Positions 43,321-52,138 of a stretch of DNA of 64,000 nt are shown here, in pieces. The notes beneath the pieces were generated by a model that saw only the letters and a list, made by a program, of their open reading frames with translations, did no database searches and was not told where the DNA came from. The position numbers were made by a program, and so were the translations under genes. The DNA comes from Firmicutes bacterium CAG:460 (GTDB taxonomy: Bacteria > Bacillota_I > Bacilli_A > RF39 > UBA660): assembly GCA_000437355.1 (NCBI GenBank), contig FR899775.1, positions 35,696-99,695 on the forward strand, in the 5' to 3' direction. The number at the start of each line of letters is the position of its first letter. The stretch's first letter is position 1.

Positions 43321-44733
43321 TTAATATTGTCTTCCAATATATAATCTAGTTGTTGCCTTTTCACCACATACAGTACATGGTCCAGTTACTTCTTCATCAT
43401 CAATTAAACATCTAGATTTAATGCCAAAATCATCTTTAATTTTATTTTCACAAGATTCATTACCACACCAATTGATTTTAATAAATCCTCCATCTTTTGT
43501 TGTAGCTATTTCTCTTAACTCATCATAAGTTTTAGCATCATAAATCATGCTATCTCTTCTTGCTTTAGCACGTTTGAACATATCACTTTGAATTGTTACA
43601 AGTAATTCCTCAACTTTAGGTAAAATTTCTTCAAAAGGAACAACTATTTTTTCTAAAGTATCTCTTCTAACTAAAGTAACATGATTATTTTCTAAATCTC
43701 TTTTACCAAGTTCAATTCTAATTGGATATCCTTTTACTTCAGCTTCAGCAAATTTAAATCCTGGAGTTTTATTGGTTTCATCAACTTTAAATGTAATATT
43801 ATTTTCTTTTAAAGCATTTTTTAATTCATCAAGTTTTTCTGAAACTTCCCCGATAGGTATTATTATAACTTTAAAAGGTGCAATCATCGGAGGTAAAACT
43901 AATCCATGGTCATCTCCGTGAGTCATAATTATAGCTCCAATCATTCTAGTTGAAACTCCCCAACTAGTTTGATATGGAGTTTTTAAAGTATTATCACTAT
44001 CAGTAAATTTAATACCAAAAGCTTTAGCAAAATGATTACCAAAATAATGACTTGTCCCATTTTGAAGAGCGTAACCATTATACATCATAGCTTCCAAAGT
44101 ATAAGTTTCTTCAGCTCCAGCAAACTTTTCTTTTTCGGTTTTCTTTCCAGTAATAACAGGTAGTGCTAGATAATCTTCTTGAAAAGTTTTATAAACATTA
44201 AACATTCTTAAAGTTTCTTCTCTTGCTTCTTCGGCAGTTCTATGCATTGTATGACCTTCTTGCCATAATATCTCACGACTTCTAAGAAAAGGTCTTGTTG
44301 TTTTTTCCCATCTTACTATTGTACACCATTGATTATAAAGAATAGGTAAATCTCTATAAGTATTTATTATTTTTTTATAATGGTCACAGAATAATACTTC
44401 ACTTGTTGGTCTAACACACATTCTTTCTTCAAGCTTTTCTTGTCCCCCATATGTAACCCAAGCAACTTCGGGAGCAAATCCTTTAACATGTTCTTTTTCA
44501 ACATTTAACAAGGATTCTGGAATAAACATTGGCATTTGCACATTTTCATGTCCAGTTTCTTTAAACATTCTATCCATATTCTTTTGTATTTCTTCCCAGA
44601 TTGCATATCCAAGTGGTCTTATTATCATACTTCCTTTTACACTTGAATAATCTACTAAATCAGCTTTTTTACATACATCAGTATACCATTTAGCAAAATC
44701 CACATCTCTATTTGTTATATCTTTTACTTCCAT
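43321..44733 (-). CDS. proS: Prolyl-tRNA synthetase, archaeal/eukaryote-like type
   Basis: The 470-residue class IIa synthetase lacks the bacterial INS editing insert and carries the C-terminal zinc-binding extension of the ProS type 3 form, found in Mollicutes and some Bacilli. Visible are motif 1 (IRPLGYAIWEEIQKNMDRMF), motif 2 (WEKTTRPFLRSREILWQEGH), motif 3 (GVSTRMIGAIIMTHGDDHGL), and a final zinc-site region with Cys pairs (NWCGNESCENK and CTVCGEKA), ending in IGRQY. No T-box is seen before it. It follows xseB by nine bases. Confidence 0.95.
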   Translation of the reverse strand: MEVKDITNRDVDFAKWYTDVCKKADLVDYSSVKGSMIIRPLGYAIWEEIQKNMDRMFKETGHENVQMPMFIPESLLNVEKEHVKGFAPEVAWVTYGGQEKLEERMCVRPTSEVLFCDHYKKIINTYRDLPILYNQWCTIVRWEKTTRPFLRSREILWQEGHTMHRTAEEAREETLRMFNVYKTFQEDYLALPVITGKKTEKEKFAGAEETYTLEAMMYNGYALQNGTSHYFGNHFAKAFGIKFTDSDNTLKTPYQTSWGVSTRMIGAIIMTHGDDHGLVLPPMIAPFKVIIIPIGEVSEKLDELKNALKENNITFKVDETNKTPGFKFAEAEVKGYPIRIELGKRDLENNHVTLVRRDTLEKIVVPFEEILPKVEELLVTIQSDMFKRAKARRDSMIYDAKTYDELREIATTKDGGFIKINWCGNESCENKIKDDFGIKSRCLIDDEEVTGPCTVCGEKATTRLYIGRQY

Positions 44734-44742
44734 ATTCTCACC

Positions 44743-44961
44743 TTATTCTGCATTAAATTCTTTTAATTCATTATCTTCAGTTAATATTTTATTAACTTTT
44801 TTAGTAGCATCATTTAATTTTTCGCCACAATATTTAGCTAATTTCATAGCTTCTGTATATTTATTAATTGCATCATCTAAATTAACATTACCACTTTCTA
44901 ATTCTTTTACAATTGTTTCTAATTCTTGTAAAGATTCTTCAAAATTTTTATTTTCTTCCAT
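44743..44961 (-). CDS. xseB: Exodeoxyribonuclease VII small subunit
   Basis: The 72-residue helical protein has the XseB core FEESLQELETIVKELESGNV followed by LDDAINKYTEAMKLAKYCGE. XseB binds XseA in a multi-subunit complex that degrades single-stranded DNA. xseA is four genes upstream, with an acetyltransferase, a HipA-like gene and dinD in between. In most Bacillota xseA and xseB are neighbours. Confidence 0.93.
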   Translation of the reverse strand: MEENKNFEESLQELETIVKELESGNVNLDDAINKYTEAMKLAKYCGEKLNDATKKVNKILTEDNELKEFNAE

Positions 44962-44993
44962 AATTTATTTCCTTTCTTTATTTATTATACCAA

Positions 44994-45530
44994 TTATTTT
45001 AAATTAATCCAATACCTATTTAATGGTTCATTATTCCACATAACAGTATTTTCTAATACTCCACCTTCTGAAATAATTGTTTTATTACTTAAAGTATTTG
45101 TTTTATCTGCAGTTATTAAATACTTTTCTATTCCTAAATCTTTAGCAATTTCTAAAGCCATCTTAAGTTGTAGCTTTCCATAACCTTTACCACGTTCACT
45201 CGGAGTAACTGAATAACCGATATGACCTCCAAAATTAAATAAAAATTCATTTAATTCATGTCTAATACTTATAGAACCACATACTTTATTATCACTCATT
45301 CTTTTTAAAAATAATGTTGTGCACGGAACATAACCATCTCTTAAATCTATACCATTTTTTTCATTTGCTTTTTCTTTAACCCAATCTTCATAAGATGTTG
45401 CCTCTTCCAAATTAGCAAGGCCTGAATATTGCCATGGAAGCCCAGCATCAACAGCTTTAATTTCATCAAGCATTAAAAGAGCACTTTTTTTATCATTATT
45501 ATCTGGTATAACTAACTTTAAATCATTCAT
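44994..45530 (-). CDS. GNAT family acetyltransferase
   Basis: The 178-residue protein shows the GNAT acetyl-CoA loop (YSVTPSERGKGYGKLQLKMAL, about residue 115, with the GxGxG-like GKGYG turn) and the following strand (KYLITADKTN). The preceding VCGSISIRHELN strand and the final NRYWINL are also typical. Substrate unknown. It starts directly downstream of the HipA-like gene. Confidence 0.88.
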   Translation of the reverse strand: MNDLKLVIPDNNDKKSALLMLDEIKAVDAGLPWQYSGLANLEEATSYEDWVKEKANEKNGIDLRDGYVPCTTLFLKRMSDNKVCGSISIRHELNEFLFNFGGHIGYSVTPSERGKGYGKLQLKMALEIAKDLGIEKYLITADKTNTLSNKTIISEGGVLENTVMWNNEPLNRYWINLK

Positions 45531-45532
45531 TT

Positions 45533-46342
45533 TTATCTTCCTTCCTTTTTTATGAGACCTTTATCTTTTAATAAATCTCCAATTAATTCATAGTTTCTTC
45601 TAAAAAGTTCCATATTATAATCTTTATCATGATTAATAATCCCCGTAGATTTTTCTTTTTCTAAAATATTAGAATATACAACCTCTGGAGCAAGTTTATT
45701 ATAAAAATCAACTACTAATTTGCAAAAATAATTTGATGATGTTGTTAAAAAATATTCTAATAGTTCCATGTTTTGTTTCATTCCAATTGTTGCTTTTGGA
45801 TTTCTTATTATCCTTGTACCATTTCTTAAAAAGTCTCTTTTATCATACTTAGGACTTAATTCAACTCTAAAAACAGATTCAAATATAGATTCATTATCAA
45901 ATATATAAATTTTAGGTTTCCCATTTTCTTCTACAATTGCATAATTACCAGCATGTCTATCTCCATTAAGCATAAATATATCAAAAATAAATACTTTTAC
46001 TAAATCAAATATTAAATCTTTACATTCTTTGGGATATTCTTTTTCTACTACATACCACAAATTATATATAGTATTAGAAAAGTAATCTATTCCAATTAAA
46101 TCTTTTCCACTTTTAAAACTTCCTAAATTATTAAAACTATAACTTAAATAATATAAGTCTTTATTTACTCTAACAATGTGATAAAGGGGACAATTAATAC
46201 CTACAATATTTGCTAATCTATATGCTAATATTTCATTACAATCATTTTTAGCAATTTTACAGAAATATTCAATACCATCTAAATTAACATAATCATGTTC
46301 TTTAGATACTATCTCTTCTTTCTGTTTTTCAGTTAGTTTCAT
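45533..46342 (-). CDS. HipA-like protein kinase (paralogue 1)
   Basis: The 269-residue protein has a catalytic loop NGDRHAGN (Asp128, Asn133) and the metal-binding IFDNES (Asp149), as in HipA/CtkA-type kinases, and is much shorter than classic HipA (about 440). HipA-type toxins phosphorylate targets such as glutamyl-tRNA synthetase. No HipB-like antitoxin is adjacent; dinD lies upstream. A second copy sits before xseA (48243-49055), with matching LVKVFIFDIFMLNGDR / LVKVFLYDIFLLNGDR. Whether these are toxins is unknown. Confidence 0.75.
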   Translation of the reverse strand: MKLTEKQKEEIVSKEHDYVNLDGIEYFCKIAKNDCNEILAYRLANIVGINCPLYHIVRVNKDLYYLSYSFNNLGSFKSGKDLIGIDYFSNTIYNLWYVVEKEYPKECKDLIFDLVKVFIFDIFMLNGDRHAGNYAIVEENGKPKIYIFDNESIFESVFRVELSPKYDKRDFLRNGTRIIRNPKATIGMKQNMELLEYFLTTSSNYFCKLVVDFYNKLAPEVVYSNILEKEKSTGIINHDKDYNMELFRRNYELIGDLLKDKGLIKKEGR

Positions 46343-46355
46343 ATTTATCCCTTCT

Positions 46356-46976
46356 TTATTTATTACTAATTAATTTATTCTTACTTTCTTTTTCTAACGT
46401 TTTTAAACTTTTTTCTGGTGTTGGAAACTCTTCAGGCATCGTACCACCGATATCAGAAATAGCTTTTCTTACTTTTTTACCGACTTCATAATGAACATCA
46501 TTTGCTTTAGTTTCACCTTTTACATTATCCCTTTTTAGTTTTTGTTCTGTTTGAGATATTCTAAACAAATTAGCTATAAGTTCATCACTACCCATGTTAT
46601 CTAAGATATCTTCTCTATATCTTAAACCTTTTCTCTTTGCTATATCATTAGCAGTTTCACCATTATATAATCCCTTATAACCAGAATTATGAAATCTATC
46701 AAAGTTTTTAACTCCAGCATCTTTTGCAGCTTGATTTAAAGAATAGTTTCCTTTTTTAGTTAAATTTCTTTGATAAAACCTTTTCTCGTCTTCTGTTAAA
46801 CTAGAATATTCTCTTTCAGTAATTTCCATTTTTCTAGTTTGAAACGCAAAGTATGTTTGAGCAAGAGCTATCGTTTTCTTTCTACTATCACCATTCTGAG
46901 CAATTAAGTAACATGCATAACGGGATAATTTATAATCAGAAATATTTCTGGAAGTTTTTGATCCTATGTTGACCAT
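46356..46976 (-). CDS. dinD: DinD-like DNA-damage-inducible protein, N-terminally short
   Basis: The match to DinD is strong: DYKLSRYACYLIAQNGDSRK, AQTYFAFQTRKMEI, GYKGLYNGETANDI, ILDNMGSDELIANLFRISQT, KANDVHYEVGKKVR and GGTMPEEFPTPEKS. E. coli DinD (about 274 residues) inhibits RecA filaments. Here about the first 55 residues of the family are absent; the frame opens at MVNIGSK (ATG 46976) or at TTG 47006. The ATG and its GGGG site lie inside a perfect hairpin. It is tightly packed after xseA. It may be a truncated gene or a short functional form. Confidence 0.8.
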   Translation of the reverse strand: MVNIGSKTSRNISDYKLSRYACYLIAQNGDSRKKTIALAQTYFAFQTRKMEITEREYSSLTEDEKRFYQRNLTKKGNYSLNQAAKDAGVKNFDRFHNSGYKGLYNGETANDIAKRKGLRYREDILDNMGSDELIANLFRISQTEQKLKRDNVKGETKANDVHYEVGKKVRKAISDIGGTMPEEFPTPEKSLKTLEKESKNKLISNK

Positions 46977-47000
46977 TTTCCCCACTTGGGGAAAATGGTC
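46971..47000 (-). promoter_or_regulatory. Perfect hairpin over the dinD start
   Basis: A 13-base-pair stem, GACCATTTTCCCC against GGGGAAAATGGTC, with a four-base loop, has no T-run after it. On the minus strand the 3' arm holds GGGG, AAA and the candidate dinD ATG. The fold would hide the start. Confidence 0.6.
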
Positions 47001-47008
47001 TAACAAAC

Positions 47009-48268
47009 TTATTTTTCTACAACTTTAGCTTTAATATTACCTTCATGTAATTTAACATTAATAATATCATCGATATTAACATCAGTACTTGATTTTATAA
47101 CTTTATCATTAATTGTTGCCAACGAATATCCTTTTTCTAAAATACCCAACGGATTAACAAGTTTTAATGTATTAATTAAAAGATTATATTCATTTTTCTT
47201 CTTATCAATTAAACTCATTGGATTTTGCATAACGTAAGACATCTTTATTTTATTTAATTTAATCTCATTATTTTGTAATATAACTTTTATATCTTTATTT
47301 AAATTATCCAGTAAAACATCTAATTTTTGTTCTTTTATTTCATACATACTCATTGGATTTTTTAAAACAAAACTATTTTTTAAACTTCTCCATTTAATGA
47401 ATTTAGTATTAACCATATTTTTAATATTTTTATTAAGACGAATTTTGTAATTATTTAAAAGGGTATTAATATCAATAACAGTTGGAACAGCCATTTCTGC
47501 AGCTCCAGTTGGAGTGGGGGCTCTTAAATCTGCCACGAAATCAGCAATTGTCCAGTCAATTTCATGACCAACAGCACTTATAATCGGTGTTCCACATTCA
47601 TATATTGCATGAGCAACAATTTCTTCATTAAAAGCCCATAAATCTTCAATAGAACCACCACCACGGCCCACAATAATTGTATCAACTCCATAAGCATCAG
47701 CTCTTTTTATTTGTCTTACAATATCTGGAGCAGCATCTCTTCCTTGCACTAAACATGGAAACAAAATAGCTTCACAAATTGGATATCTTCTTCTAATAGT
47801 ACTCATAATATCTCTAACGGCAGCTCCAGTTGATGCTGTTATAACTCCAATTTTCTCAGGAAATCTAGGAATAGCTTTTTTATGGGTTTCATCAAATAAA
47901 CCAACGCTTGCAAGTTTCTTTTTTAATTTTTCATATTCAATATATAAAGCCCCTAAACCATCTGGTTCCATTTTTTCAATATAAATTTGATATGACCCTT
48001 GAGAAGGATAAGCGCTAATTCTTCCCTCTACTAAAACATTCATTCCATCCTCAGGAACAAAAGATAATTTTATTGCACTACTTTGAAACATTACTGCACT
48101 TATTCTAGAAGTATCATCTTTTAAAGTGAAATATAAATGCCCTCTAGTATGATTTTTAAAATTACTTATTTCTCCTTTTAAATATACTTTATTTAAAAAT
48201 ATATCATCATCTAATTTTCTTTTAATATAATTATTTAAATCGCTAATTTTTAGATATTCTTTGTCCAT
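47009..48268 (-). CDS. xseA: Exodeoxyribonuclease VII large subunit
   Basis: The 419-residue protein has the N-terminal OB-fold (LKGEISNFKNHTRGHLYFTL), the catalytic domain with IGVITASTGAAVRDI, VGRGGGSIEDLWAFNEE and the GHEIDWTIADFVADLRAPTP segment, then a helical repeat region (YVMQNPMSL / FVLKNPMSM). It degrades single-stranded DNA with XseB. ATG 48268 is preceded by AAAGGGGA. It overlaps the end of the second HipA-like gene by 26 bases. Confidence 0.95.
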   Translation of the reverse strand: MDKEYLKISDLNNYIKRKLDDDIFLNKVYLKGEISNFKNHTRGHLYFTLKDDTSRISAVMFQSSAIKLSFVPEDGMNVLVEGRISAYPSQGSYQIYIEKMEPDGLGALYIEYEKLKKKLASVGLFDETHKKAIPRFPEKIGVITASTGAAVRDIMSTIRRRYPICEAILFPCLVQGRDAAPDIVRQIKRADAYGVDTIIVGRGGGSIEDLWAFNEEIVAHAIYECGTPIISAVGHEIDWTIADFVADLRAPTPTGAAEMAVPTVIDINTLLNNYKIRLNKNIKNMVNTKFIKWRSLKNSFVLKNPMSMYEIKEQKLDVLLDNLNKDIKVILQNNEIKLNKIKMSYVMQNPMSLIDKKKNEYNLLINTLKLVNPLGILEKGYSLATINDKVIKSSTDVNIDDIINVKLHEGNIKAKVVEK

Positions 48269-49055
48269 CAATAAGTCCCCTTTCTACTAATAATTTTCCA
48301 ATTAAATTATAATTCATTTTATATAAAACAAGATAATAATCTCTTTCAACTTTATCTAAAACTATACCATCTTGTTCATATTTACTAAACACTGACAAGA
48401 CATATTCAGGTGTTAATTTTTGATAAAAATCCACCACTAAATCACTATATTCACTAGAAGATGTCCCCATAAAATATTCTAAGCCTTCTAAGTTTCTTTC
48501 TACATTAAGAGGTGTATGATTATTTAATATATCTTTATAATAAGACTTTTTCAAACGTTCTTCATACCCAATTTTGGCTCTTAAATCTGCTTCATAAGTA
48601 CTAAAAACAAATTCATTATCTAAAATATAAAGATAAGCTTTTCCATCACTTTCTAAAATACCAATATTACCTAAGTTTCTATCTCCATTTAATAAAAATA
48701 TATCATATAAAAACACTTTTACTAAATCATTTACTAAATGTCTACTAAATTTTGGATACTTTTTCTCAAGAAAAACCCAAATATCATACAAACTATTTGA
48801 ATTAAAGCCAAGTTCTTGACCATTTTTAAAAGTTCCAAAATTATTTAAACTTAAACTTAAATAATATGCATCATCACTAGTTTTTATAAAATAATCTTTA
48901 ACACAATTAATATTTAAATATGAAGCAATTTCATTAGCAACTAACTGAAGTCCTTCGTCTACAGAACTTTTTACATAATATTCAGTACCATTAATAGTAA
49001 CAAAACCATCTACATATCTAGTAATTTTTTCAATATCTTCTAAAGTTAAGTTCAT
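48243..49055 (-). CDS. HipA-like protein kinase (paralogue 2)
   Basis: The 270-residue paralogue of the 45533-46342 gene has the same layout: catalytic loop NGDRNLGN (Asp125, Asn130) and ILDNEF (Asp147). The His that follows Asp-Arg in paralogue 1 is Asn here. Identity between the two is clear over the whole length (for example SLNNFGTFKNGQ versus SFNNLGSFKSGK). It lies between nusB and xseA with two-base and overlapping junctions, so it belongs to the same transcript. Confidence 0.75.
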   Translation of the reverse strand: MNLTLEDIEKITRYVDGFVTINGTEYYVKSSVDEGLQLVANEIASYLNINCVKDYFIKTSDDAYYLSLSLNNFGTFKNGQELGFNSNSLYDIWVFLEKKYPKFSRHLVNDLVKVFLYDIFLLNGDRNLGNIGILESDGKAYLYILDNEFVFSTYEADLRAKIGYEERLKKSYYKDILNNHTPLNVERNLEGLEYFMGTSSSEYSDLVVDFYQKLTPEYVLSVFSKYEQDGIVLDKVERDYYLVLYKMNYNLIGKLLVERGLIDGQRISKN

Positions 49056-49057
49056 AA

Positions 49058-49453
49058 TTACTCTTTAATATATTTATCTAAGACAGCATTAATAATTTTT
49101 CTAACAGCTTCATCACAATACTTCTTAGCAAGTTCAACAGCTTCATTAATTACAACAATTTCTGGTGTATCAGTAAACTTAAGTTCATATAATCCCATTC
49201 TAAGAATAGCAGCTCCAGTTTTATCAATTCTATCAATTGTCCATCCATCAATATATTTATTAGCAATTCTATCTAATTCATCTTTATATGTAGTAACACC
49301 ATAAACAATACTTTTAACAAAGTCATTATCAACATTTAAATTTTCTTTAATAACATCATCAAGATTAAACGGGACACATCTACTCTCATAAATATCAATT
49401 TGATATAAAATAACCATAATTACATTTCTTAATTCACTTCTAGATTTTGCCAT
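49058..49453 (-). CDS. nusB: Transcription antitermination factor NusB
   Basis: The 131-residue helical protein has the NusB pattern: SRSELRNVIMVILYQIDIYE at the start, IDRIDKTGAAILRMGLYEL, and TPEIVVINEAVELAKKYCDE towards the end. NusB with NusE promotes antitermination in rRNA operons. nusB beside xseA/xseB is common in Bacillota. Confidence 0.93.
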   Translation of the reverse strand: MAKSRSELRNVIMVILYQIDIYESRCVPFNLDDVIKENLNVDNDFVKSIVYGVTTYKDELDRIANKYIDGWTIDRIDKTGAAILRMGLYELKFTDTPEIVVINEAVELAKKYCDEAVRKIINAVLDKYIKE

Positions 49454-49504
49454 AATTCTTCTCCTCGTTAAATAATTATATCAAATTTTTAACTAAATGC
49501 CTAG

Positions 49505-50005
49505 CTATTTTATTAAACTTCCTTCAATAATTAATTGATATCCTTTCTTTACTTGATTACAAGTTGTAAGTATCACTTGATTTTTTTCATTTTTTATATT
49601 TATTTTGCCATTTTTGATTTCATTTCTAATATTTACAACTTCATAATTCATTATATTACCATCAATAATTAAAGTAATTTTATCACCCACAGATAGATAC
49701 CTCAAATCATTAAAGTATGCAAGAGGTCCACTACCAGAATGAGCAGCTAAAAGATAAGTATTATTAATGCCAGTATCTATTAAAGTTACATTTTCTCCTA
49801 CATTATTTTTTTCATTATCAACATTGTAAAAACCCAATTTCATATTAACTTTAGGTATAACTAAATAACCATAATACTCCAAATTATTTACATCAATAAA
49901 CTCACTTTCAACTACATCACTATTACATCCACAAAGACACATTAATAACAATATTATAATTATATTTTTCACCAGTTTTATAAGAATAACTTCTAATATC
50001 ATCAT
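49505..50005 (-). CDS. Sortase family protein lacking the usual Arg
   Basis: The 166-residue protein has an N-terminal hydrophobic segment ending in a possible lipobox (LCGC), then a sortase barrel: catalytic His89 in LAAHSG and Cys149 in VILTTC. The Arg that normally precedes the last strand (TC...R-x-V) appears to be Gln157 (KGYQLIIEG). Sortases cleave sorting signals and join proteins to the wall or to pili. The start overlaps the upstream stop as ATGA, tying it to the small secreted protein. Catalysis may be altered. Confidence 0.82.
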   Translation of the reverse strand: MMILEVILIKLVKNIIIILLLMCLCGCNSDVVESEFIDVNNLEYYGYLVIPKVNMKLGFYNVDNEKNNVGENVTLIDTGINNTYLLAAHSGSGPLAYFNDLRYLSVGDKITLIIDGNIMNYEVVNIRNEIKNGKINIKNEKNQVILTTCNQVKKGYQLIIEGSLIK

Positions 50006-50265
50006 TCAAGTACAAATACCCCCTTACTTGTATCAACTTCTACATTATTATTAAATAATCTTACTTCATAATTTGGATTTACATATTCTAAAATCATTTT
50101 TTGAATAACATTATTTTTCATCTCATCATATGGATTTGCTAAATTTGCTATTAACCATTTATCAAACTCATCAACTTCATCCTCCTTTCTTACTTCTAAT
50201 TTCATGGCATCAACACTTACTATGTTAGCGACAAATACTACTAAAACAACTACGATTTTTTTCAT
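50002..50265 (-). CDS. Small secreted protein next to the sortase
   Basis: The 87-residue protein has a signal peptide (MKKIVVVLVVFVANIVSVDA) and a mature part of about 67 residues rich in Asp, Glu and Asn. There is no LPxTG-like sorting motif and no C-terminal membrane anchor, so it is not an obvious substrate. The four-base overlap with the sortase gene suggests a shared role outside the cell. Not a recognised family. Confidence 0.65.
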   Translation of the reverse strand: MKKIVVVLVVFVANIVSVDAMKLEVRKEDEVDEFDKWLIANLANPYDEMKNNVIQKMILEYVNPNYEVRLFNNNVEVDTSKGVFVLE

Positions 50266-50330
50266 AAAATCATCTCCTTCGCCAACTAATCTAACATTTA
50301 AAAACCTAAATGTACATAGGAGATTTTGTC

Positions 50331-50357
50331 AAAAAAAGAAGGATTTTCATCCTTCTT
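50331..50357 (-). terminator. Terminator after the 36-residue basic gene
   Basis: On the minus strand AAGAAGGAT pairs with ATCCTTCTT around GAAA, followed by a run of T. Confidence 0.82.
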
Positions 50358-50380
50358 GTCGATTTTTGTTGAAAGTTTTA

Positions 50381-50491
50381 TTATTTAGCTTTCTTTTTAG
50401 TATTTTTATTTATTAATCTTACCTTTACACCTTTATATAAAGCAAATTGTTTTTTAACACCTTCAGGTAGATTTTTCTTAAATGTTTTCAT
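50381..50491 (-). CDS. 36-residue Lys-rich basic protein
   Basis: The frame starts MKTFKKNLPEGVKKQFALYK and ends in NKNTKKKAK. GAGGTG lies five bases before the ATG, and a strong terminator follows about 25 bases after the stop. Its high Lys content suggests nucleic-acid or ribosome contact. It is too short for confident family assignment. Good flanking signals support a real gene. Confidence 0.68.
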   Translation of the reverse strand: MKTFKKNLPEGVKKQFALYKGVKVRLINKNTKKKAK

Positions 50492-50575
50492 TCTCGCACC
50501 TCACTTCTTTCTTAAAGATTATAACACAATATATTATTTATTAGCAATATTTTACAAGCTATTTTTATAAATATT

Positions 50576-52138
50576 TTACTTAACCCCACTATACTTTTTA
50601 TAAATACTTTCAAAAACTTTTAAACCATCCATCGCACTAGTGGTAATACCTCCAGCAAAACCAGCCCCTTCACCGCAAGGATAAATACCTTTTATATTAG
50701 AATTAAATTCATCATCTCTATTTATTCTAACTGGACTACTAGTTCTTGCCTCCGGCGCAGCTAAAATAGCATCATTACTATTAAAACCATTTATCTTATT
50801 ATTAAAATAATCTATCCCTTCTTTTAAACTTTCGTTTATAAAATCAGGAAAAATATCATTTAAATTACCACAACAAGTTTTACCTTTAAAAGCATCAATA
50901 TTTAAATTATTAGAAACAACATTATTTTTATAATCTCCATATTTTTGTACTGGAATTAAACCATTACCAACTTCATAAGCTTTACTTTCTAACTTTTCTT
51001 GAAAATACATACCATCTAAAATATTTTTGCCATAATCATCTGGACCAACAGTTACAACAATTGCACTATTTGCATATTTTGTTTCTCTTTTATAATTACT
51101 CATACCATTTACACAAATACCATTATTTGTACTTCTAGCATTAACCACAAAGCCACCTGGACACATACAAAAGCTATATACACCACGTCCTGTTTTACTC
51201 TTATAAGTTAATTTATATGATGCCGGCGGTAAAAAAGGATAGTTAACTGGATATTGATTTTCATTTATAACCTCTTGAGGATGAATTATTCTAACACCAA
51301 CTGCAAATGGTTTTGGTTCCATAAATATCTTTTTTTCATTTAACATTTTAAATGTATCTCTAGCAGAATGACCAATTGCAAGTATTAAGATATCTGTATC
51401 TATTTGCTTTTCATTTACAACAATAGATTTTATTTTATTATCTTTATAAATTATATCTTGAAATAAGGAATTATAATGAATTTCTCCCCCAAAAGAGATA
51501 ATCTTTTTTCTTAAATTTACAATAACCTGCCTTAATATATCAGTTCCAATATGAGGTTTATTATCATACATTATATCCTTCGGAGCACCACATTCTACAA
51601 ATATTTTAAATATTTCTCTCATTCTATTTTCTTTATCTTTAACTAATGTATTTAACTTACCATCACTAAATGTACCTGCTCCACCTTCACCAAATTGCAC
51701 ATTACTATTTAATTTAAAATTATTATTTTGCCATAAATCTTCAACAGTTTTTATTCTATCTTCAATTTTTTCTCCTCGCTCAAATATAATTGGTTTATAA
51801 CCATTTTTAGCTAAGAAATAAGCAGCAAATAGACCCGCTGGACCAGTTCCAATTATTATTGGTCTTTTATCAAGGACTACATTACCTCTCTTTGGTAAAA
51901 CATAATCTTCATTTTCAACCTTCACAACATCATTTCTTAAGTATTTTTCTTCATTACTTATTTTTACATCTAAATCAAAAAAGTATGCAAACATCATTTT
52001 ACTTCTAGCATCAATAGATTTTTTATGTATAATTACTTCATCAATTTGTTCTTTAGAAACACGTAACTTCTTACTAGCAAGTTCATAAATATCAATATTC
52101 TCTTTAATTTCTGTTCTAATATTTTTAATTCTAATCAT
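50576..52138 (-). CDS. FAD-dependent dehydrogenase (COG2509 type)
   Basis: The 520-residue flavoprotein has an N-terminal domain of about 85 residues, then the dinucleotide fold IIIGTGPAGLFAAYFLAKNG and the family segment VQFGEGGAGTFSDGKLNTLV. The C-terminal region has ILAAPEARTSSPVRI and GIYPCGEGAGFAGGITTSAM. Members are widespread in Bacillota, but their substrate is not known. ATG 52138 is preceded by AGGTGGT; the GTG at 52147 is inside that site. It overlaps the next flavoprotein gene by eight bases. Confidence 0.9.
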   Translation of the reverse strand: MIRIKNIRTEIKENIDIYELASKKLRVSKEQIDEVIIHKKSIDARSKMMFAYFFDLDVKISNEEKYLRNDVVKVENEDYVLPKRGNVVLDKRPIIIGTGPAGLFAAYFLAKNGYKPIIFERGEKIEDRIKTVEDLWQNNNFKLNSNVQFGEGGAGTFSDGKLNTLVKDKENRMREIFKIFVECGAPKDIMYDNKPHIGTDILRQVIVNLRKKIISFGGEIHYNSLFQDIIYKDNKIKSIVVNEKQIDTDILILAIGHSARDTFKMLNEKKIFMEPKPFAVGVRIIHPQEVINENQYPVNYPFLPPASYKLTYKSKTGRGVYSFCMCPGGFVVNARSTNNGICVNGMSNYKRETKYANSAIVVTVGPDDYGKNILDGMYFQEKLESKAYEVGNGLIPVQKYGDYKNNVVSNNLNIDAFKGKTCCGNLNDIFPDFINESLKEGIDYFNNKINGFNSNDAILAAPEARTSSPVRINRDDEFNSNIKGIYPCGEGAGFAGGITTSAMDGLKVFESIYKKYSGVK

